Translations under genes and position numbers: made by a program
Assembly (NCBI RefSeq): GCF_932274485.2
Contig: NC_065883.2
Location: 16,738,222-16,802,221 of the forward strand
Origin: Patella vulgata
Taxonomy: Eukaryota; Mollusca; Gastropoda; Patellidae
DNA length: 64,000 bases
Direction: 5' to 3'
Part shown: in pieces, positions 61,681-64,000 of the stretch
Layout of the letters: every line of letters starts with the position of its first letter
How positions within the stretch are numbered: the first letter of the stretch is position 1
Notes under the pieces: model-generated
The model's input: only the letters and a program-made list of their open reading frames with translations
Databases searched by the model: none
Told to the model about the DNA's origin: nothing

Positions 61681-61860
61681 AGAAATATCTACTTGTTGTA
61701 CATATTTATTAGAAATATCTACTTGCTGTACAGATTTATAAGAAATATCTACTTGTTGTACAGATTTATTAGAAATATCTACTTGTTGTACAGATTTATA
61801 AGAAATATCTACTTGTTGTACAGATTTATTAGAAATATCTACTTGCTGTTTATTGTACCG
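61681..61860. repeat. 30-bp satellite with 60-bp higher-order period
   Basis: Six units of AGAAATATCTACTTGTTGTA, then CAGATTTAT(T/A), alternate in their last base, giving an exact 60-bp dimer period. The 30-bp length keeps both strands open (reading VQQVDIS-like and RNIYLL-like repeats); neither is a gene. Confidence 0.95.
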
Positions 61861-62060
61861 GTACACATTTATTACAAATAGAATTCAATATAAATTTAAT
61901 GGACTAGAGAAGTTGAATTATCTCATTGTAGATATTAAAATATTGTTATAGTCTGTTCATGCAGATGCCTATATTTAAGCTAGTTTAAAATAGCTGGTGT
62001 TTTAAGCCAGTGGAGTGTAGCATTCACATCTACTATGAGCCAAACCAGGTTAACGTTTTT

Positions 62061-62745
62061 GTCCCCCGCCTTTCGAAGAAAGCAGGGGACTATTAAAATG
62101 GGTTCGTCCGTCTGTCTGTCTGTCCGTCTGTCTGTCCGTCACACTTTTTGGGACACAATAACTCTCTTCCTAATTGAGCTAGAATGTTCAAACTTGGTGT
62201 ATGTGTTTATTAGGTCAATGCCTTGATGGAGTTCGAAGATGAGCATTTTCCGCTTAGGGTAAGCAGAGATAAGCAATTTGATTGGTTGATGCTTTGGGAC
62301 ACGATAACTCTCTTCCTAATTGGGATAGAATGTTCAAACTTGGTGTATGTGTTGATTAGGTCAATGCCTTGATGGAGTTCGAAGATGAGCATTTTCCGCT
62401 TACAAATTGAAAAAGAAACTATTATAAATTAATTAAATATGTAGTATGCAATAATGAATTGACATTTAATGACAGAAAGAAAACAGTGAACTTTGCACAA
62501 CTTGCAGCAAGATGGAAAATAGACCCGTTGATACAACCAAACTCTAGATCTGTAGGCATAGAGCATGTTTTCCCCTTAATATGCTATAATTATTCCATCA
62601 AAAACATTGTATGCTTAGACTATAAGTAAAGATATACTGTTTGATTGTTCAATACTTTGTAAAAGATAATTTGTGATAAATTTATATGTGTCCTCTAATT
62701 ATTTTCCTATTTCGGCGGGGGACATCAGCCTCACTGTTGGCTTGT
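62061..62745. mobile_element. TIR-like repetitive element with internal tandem units (copy 2)
   Basis: GTCCCCCGCC (62061-62070) and GGCGGGGGAC (62714-62723) are perfect inverted repeats. The left one also forms a 30-nt hairpin, GTCCCC...GGGGAC. A (GTCT)/(GTCC) microsatellite follows, then two units of about 150 bp with GAGCATTTTCCGCTTA. The right end GACATCAGCCTCACTGTTGG equals that of copy 1. No transposase was seen. Confidence 0.82.
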
Positions 62746-63154
62746 TTATCTTGTCTGTAAACGGTTAAAGCATTGGTTATTAACTGGGGGTACAAGATAT
62801 AGTATCAAATTTAATATTGTATAGATTAGTAATATATATATATGTCTGATTGTTGGTGTACTGTGTAAGTACAGTTGTACTTGAAAGACTGTTTATGTAT
62901 TCAGTATATTTGTATTCAACGCATATAACTAAACTTAAAACTTATCCATTATTATATTTCATTTATTTCCGTAAGTCATTTTAGACAAGGGGTATGGGGA
63001 GATATTATGAAAACTCAAGAGGTACGAGCACATAATAAGGTAAAGAACCACTGGGTTAGTGTAAATTACATGTACATGGGGCCAAGATAAGCCAGCCTTT
63101 TAATAAAAACCTTTTCAAAGACCGGTAAGGAGTTGGAGTGTTTAAACTGGTTTA

Positions 63155-63226
63155 TTTCGCCCACCATTACTTTTGGATGGCAAAGTTAAGCTAGCTTAAA
63201 GATAGCCTCTGCGTTTAAACCAGTTT
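63155..63226. repeat. 13-bp inverted repeat
   Basis: GTTTAAACTGGTTTA at about 63139-63153 and TTTAAACCAGTTTAA at about 63213-63227 are complementary over 13 bases. A single AAACCAGTTTAA also occurs at 55918. Confidence 0.5.
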
Positions 63227-64000
63227 AACTTAAGCATCTGAATTGCAGTATATACTAACCTCGTAATTGTTTGTGATGCACACAAATATCTAGATGTTTT
63301 AAACATTCAGATTGTTTGATTTTACCATCATAGAAATGTGCCATCATAGAAATGAAATTAATTTGTGTTACTCTCAGAATGAGGTTAAGTTTTTAAGATT
63401 TATTGCATTCATAATAATTAATTTCTTAGAATTTAGAGAAAAAAAGTTTGATAAATATAAAAAAATTGAAATAAAATACCCCTCATATATTTGGAGAGTT
63501 TTATTTTTATCTTGTGATAAAAGTAATGAAATTATAAGAAGAATGAATTGAGTAATATAGGATAATGCTGGTAATCTGTTTATCTTGTGCATACTGTGAG
63601 TTTCATTCAACAAGTTTTGGAACAGAATCAGGTAGTTTCACGCTAAACTGCTTAAATGCACTCTGTTGAAATCATCTCACAATTAAAGGGACGTTGCACT
63701 TCATGGATGAAATTTGATGCTGTAATTTTCTTTTTTTTTGTCGCATATACATATGCTGTCTAAAGCATCACACCACTATCATATATTTGTCACCTATGCA
63801 AGATGAGTATTTTATCTGATTCCCTCCCTCTGTGGACATTGTGAATTAATAAAGTGGAAATTAGTTATAAAAAGAATTGATTCCACTGAGTAGAAGTTAA
63901 GCATAAGTTTTCTATTTCATTAAGTAGGCCTATTTAGAATTCATAATTCAGAAACAGACTTAAAATTTTTGTAATGATTGTGATGAAGGCAGTCCAACTA

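Larger units (their letters stand above)
57977..64000 (+). other. JAG next intron, incomplete
   Basis: It begins GTAAGA and runs past the window end. No further exon was recognised; in vertebrates the next one would carry the rest of the MNNL-DSL linker and DSL. Confidence 0.75.

Noticed and set aside
61675-61881. Repetitive frames on both strands (QQVDISNKSV-like and RNIYLLYRFI-like)
   Set aside because: Same reason: a 30-bp satellite open on both strands.

Overview
The window is animal nuclear DNA, most likely from a mollusc or other lophotrochozoan. Both recognisable host genes are split by GT-AG introns. The sequence is AT-rich and packed with tRNA-derived SINEs, TIR elements (MITEs) and minisatellites, and it holds a CCCTAA telomere-type motif. 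The organism call is an inference from this repeat style, not from a species-level match.

Two host genes can be supported. On the minus strand at 1362-3773 lies a complete DPY30 gene of four coding exons and 107 residues. DPY30 is a small subunit of the COMPASS/MLL histone H3K4 methyltransferase complexes. On the plus strand the 5' part of a Jagged/Serrate-type Notch ligand gene begins at 23681. Its first coding exon carries a signal peptide and most of the MNNL domain. A 33.9-kb intron follows, then a 49-nt exon at 57928-57976 that continues the MNNL domain in frame. The DSL and EGF exons must lie beyond position 64000. The two genes are divergently transcribed about 20 kb apart, and nothing suggests they work together.

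The 20-kb intergenic region (3774-23300) holds a foldback element with telomere-like repeats in its centre (4970-5152), a hAT-type MITE with a perfect 8-bp target duplication (7321-7847), and a probable 1.4-kb element that splits an older tandem repeat (11202-12581). It also holds a broken LINE reverse transcriptase (about 14100-15480, minus) with a tRNA-like SINE head next to it, a 127-bp insert with a hammerhead-like motif (19031-19157), and SINEs. No further host gene could be supported there.

The long Jagged intron is a repeat collector. It contains a cluster of young tRNA-derived SINEs with intact target duplications (25.5-27.5 kb), a 30-bp minisatellite (28.2-29.0 kb) and several other tandem arrays. 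It also holds two families of TTAA-ended TIR elements and a TIR-like element carrying an array of GATAA/ATTGG motifs that sits inside an older 75-bp tandem array (46.3-47.5 kb). Nearly all longer open frames in the window are chance frames or repeat frames.
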